Of a stretch of 53,272 nucleotides of DNA, positions 52,862 through 53,272 are shown piece by piece; positions within the stretch are counted from its first letter, which is position 1, and the number at the start of each line of letters is the position of its first letter. Position numbers and translations under genes: made by a program. The DNA comes from Fibrobacterales bacterium Fibro_02 (GTDB lineage: Bacteria > Fibrobacterota > Fibrobacteria > Fibrobacterales > Fibrobacteraceae). The stretch covers positions 1 to 53,272 of the forward strand of contig LVAE01000074.1 in NCBI GenBank assembly GCA_001603905.1. Reading direction: 5' to 3'. The notes beneath the pieces were generated by a model. The model searched no databases. It was not told the DNA's origin and saw nothing but the letters and a program-made list of their open reading frames with translations.

Positions 52862-52889
52862 TAATAAAAGCGCCGAAAGATCGGCGCTT
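52862..52889 (-). terminator. Terminator of the 30-codon small gene
   Basis: A 9-bp GC-rich stem AAGCGCCGA/TCGGCGCTT with loop AAGA lies 3 nt past the small gene's stop and is followed on the minus strand by TTTTATTA. Confidence 0.8.
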
Positions 52890-52892
52890 GTC

Positions 52893-52985
52893 TTAATTTC
52901 CTCCTGAGAGGCCAACTATTAAAAGCACTATCCACACGGTAGCGCCAACTAGCTTTATCTCAAATTCGTCGCTCCATTTATTCAT
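52893..52985 (-). CDS. Small single-helix membrane peptide (30 residues)
   Basis: The 31-codon frame begins MNKWSDEFEIKLVG and continues with a hydrophobic helix (ATVWIVLLIVGL) ending SGGN. The start has a perfect GGAGG five bases upstream (GGAGGCCAGT), a TTGCAC-N17-TATATTTA promoter, and a strong terminator just past the stop, so the transcription unit is complete. Polar N-terminus plus one membrane helix fits a small membrane protein or type I toxin-like peptide. I recognise no family. It sits between tRNA-Glu genes. Confidence 0.65.
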   Translation of the reverse strand: MNKWSDEFEIKLVGATVWIVLLIVGLSGGN

Positions 52986-53013
52986 ACTGGCCTCCGTTTC
53001 GATGTTCCTTCAA

Positions 53014-53044
53014 TAAATATACACAAAAATTCCCGAAAGTGCAA
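53014..53044 (-). promoter_or_regulatory. Promoter of the small membrane-peptide gene, with overlapping palindrome
   Basis: On the minus strand, TTGCAC (53039-53044) and TATATTTA (53014-53021) are 17 nt apart. An inverted repeat, CCGAAAGTG at 53033-53041 and CACTTTTCGG at 53045-53054 (one bulge), covers the -35 element and could be an operator. Confidence 0.6.
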
Positions 53045-53150
53045 CACTTTTCGGTAACCTTTTGGTGTATGCAGACGTTTTTCAACCCGACAACACCGTT
53101 TTTCGATGCCGAGGGACACCCAACCTTTGATGCGGTTGGCTTGGGAGTAT

Positions 53151-53181
53151 AAAAAAAGATGCTTCTAACGAAGCATCTTTT
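53151..53181 (-). terminator. Terminator-like hairpin in the array
   Basis: A 12-bp perfect stem (AAAAGATGCTTC/GAAGCATCTTTT) with loop TAAC, flanked by an A-run that is TTTTTTT on the minus strand. It follows a constant element copy (53181-53211) on that strand, where I see no gene. Confidence 0.75.
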
Positions 53182-53210
53182 ATACCCTTTGATGCGGTTG
53201 GCTTGTGGGT

Positions 53211-53242
53211 AAAAAAAGAACTCATCTTTAGATGAGTTCTTT
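53211..53242 (-). terminator. Terminator of tRNA-Glu 2
   Basis: Same 12-bp stem and loop as at 52534-52564, 2 nt past the 3' end of the second tRNA-Glu, with TTTTTTT on the minus strand. Confidence 0.9.
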
Positions 53243-53243
53243 A

Positions 53244-53272
53244 TACCCCCAAGCGGTTTCGAACCGCTGTTG
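53244..53272 (-). tRNA. tRNA-Glu, second copy, partial (3' part only)
   Basis: The last 29 nt of the window repeat the 3' part of tRNA-Glu 1 exactly (discriminator, acceptor 3' strand, whole T arm, variable region). The rest lies beyond the window edge; the anticodon is not visible, so Glu is by identity to the first copy. Confidence 0.8.

Larger units (their letters stand above)
52512..53242. repeat. Array of a constant ~30-bp element alternating with terminator hairpins
   Basis: A near-identical plus-strand element built on GCGGTTGGCTTGTGGGTA recurs at 52512-52532, 52749-52778, 53123-53150 and 53181-53211, with a diverged copy (GAACGGTTGGCCA) at 52703-52715. The complete copies begin TATACCC and end GGGTA. 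After each full copy but one comes an A-run and a hairpin whose core sequence differs; hairpins are followed by TATACCC. The two tRNA-Glu 3' ends take the place of the constant element in the same pattern (TATACCCCCAAGCGG). A link to tRNA 3' ends is an inference. Confidence 0.7.

Noticed and set aside
53033..53054. LexA-type operator upstream of the small peptide gene
   Set aside because: I compared the palindrome with the Fibrobacter LexA box as I remember it (TGCNC-N4-GTGCA). Only a half-site GTGCA is present, so SOS control is not supported.
53069..53152. 27-codon plus-strand frame ending FDAVGLGV
   Set aside because: No ribosome site, and its 3' half is just the constant repeat element; the other repeat copies are in different frames and contexts.
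52512..53272. CRISPR array
   Set aside because: The repeats are few, unevenly spaced, and the spacers are hairpins with A/T-runs; no cas gene is nearby.

Overview
The window reads as chromosomal DNA of a Gram-negative bacterium of the Fibrobacterota (a Fibrobacter-like genome is the best guess). Supporting signs are a Gram-negative envelope gene set (many lipoproteins, an outer-membrane barrel, RlpA, LysM and TPR proteins), a GH57 branching enzyme paired with a DUF4912 protein, a GlnRS gene, and promoters with a Bacteroidota/Fibrobacterota-type -7 box TAnnTTT(G/A). The genus call is an inference from style and content; no marker gene such as rRNA is present.

Layout. 1-62: one end of an IS3-family (IS150-group) insertion sequence, cut by the window edge. 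105-11105: threonine synthase, a lipoprotein/outer-membrane-barrel pair, DUF4912 plus GH57 branching enzyme (glycogen), and a minus-strand operon of SRPBCC protein, UbiD-type decarboxylase and a secreted metallopeptidase with a type IX-like C-terminus. 11269-25934: a surface-glycan region with two GT8-like paralogues, a Wzx-type flippase, two LTA-synthase-type phosphotransferases, a GINT1-like propeller protein, an RND/MMPL exporter and two GT4 enzymes. 25934-30628: a degenerate primase-helicase fusion, ruvC, two peptidoglycan peptidases (VanY-like M15, MpaA-like M14) and pssA. 30759-42277: an orphan peptide-binding lipoprotein, then a long minus-strand gene string: degenerate primase-polymerase/ATPase, degenerate TrmA/RlmD-like protein, LysM protein, sensor kinase, response regulator and TPR/beta-propeller protein. 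42434-52502: glnS, a ModF-like ABC ATPase, mrp, a DUF971 gene, a sigma-70 factor, two TPR proteins, rlpA and a small orphan gene. 52503-53272: a non-coding-rich region with one whole and one partial tRNA-Glu, several terminator hairpins set between copies of a constant element, and a 30-codon membrane-peptide gene with its own promoter and terminator.

How the genes fit together. Most of the window serves the cell envelope: glycan assembly and export, phosphoglycerol-type modification, peptidoglycan trimming, phosphatidylserine synthesis, and a two-component system placed between a LysM protein and a periplasmic propeller. A recurring theme is proteins that keep a recognisable fold but have lost catalytic residues: the TOPRIM primase-helicase, the archaeo-eukaryotic-primase-like ATPase, the TrmA/RlmD-like protein and the first half of the ModF-like ATPase. 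A second theme is promoter structure: TAnnTTT(G/A) boxes recur, and at four genes without a Shine-Dalgarno site the box lies exactly 5 nt before ATG, which predicts leaderless mRNAs.
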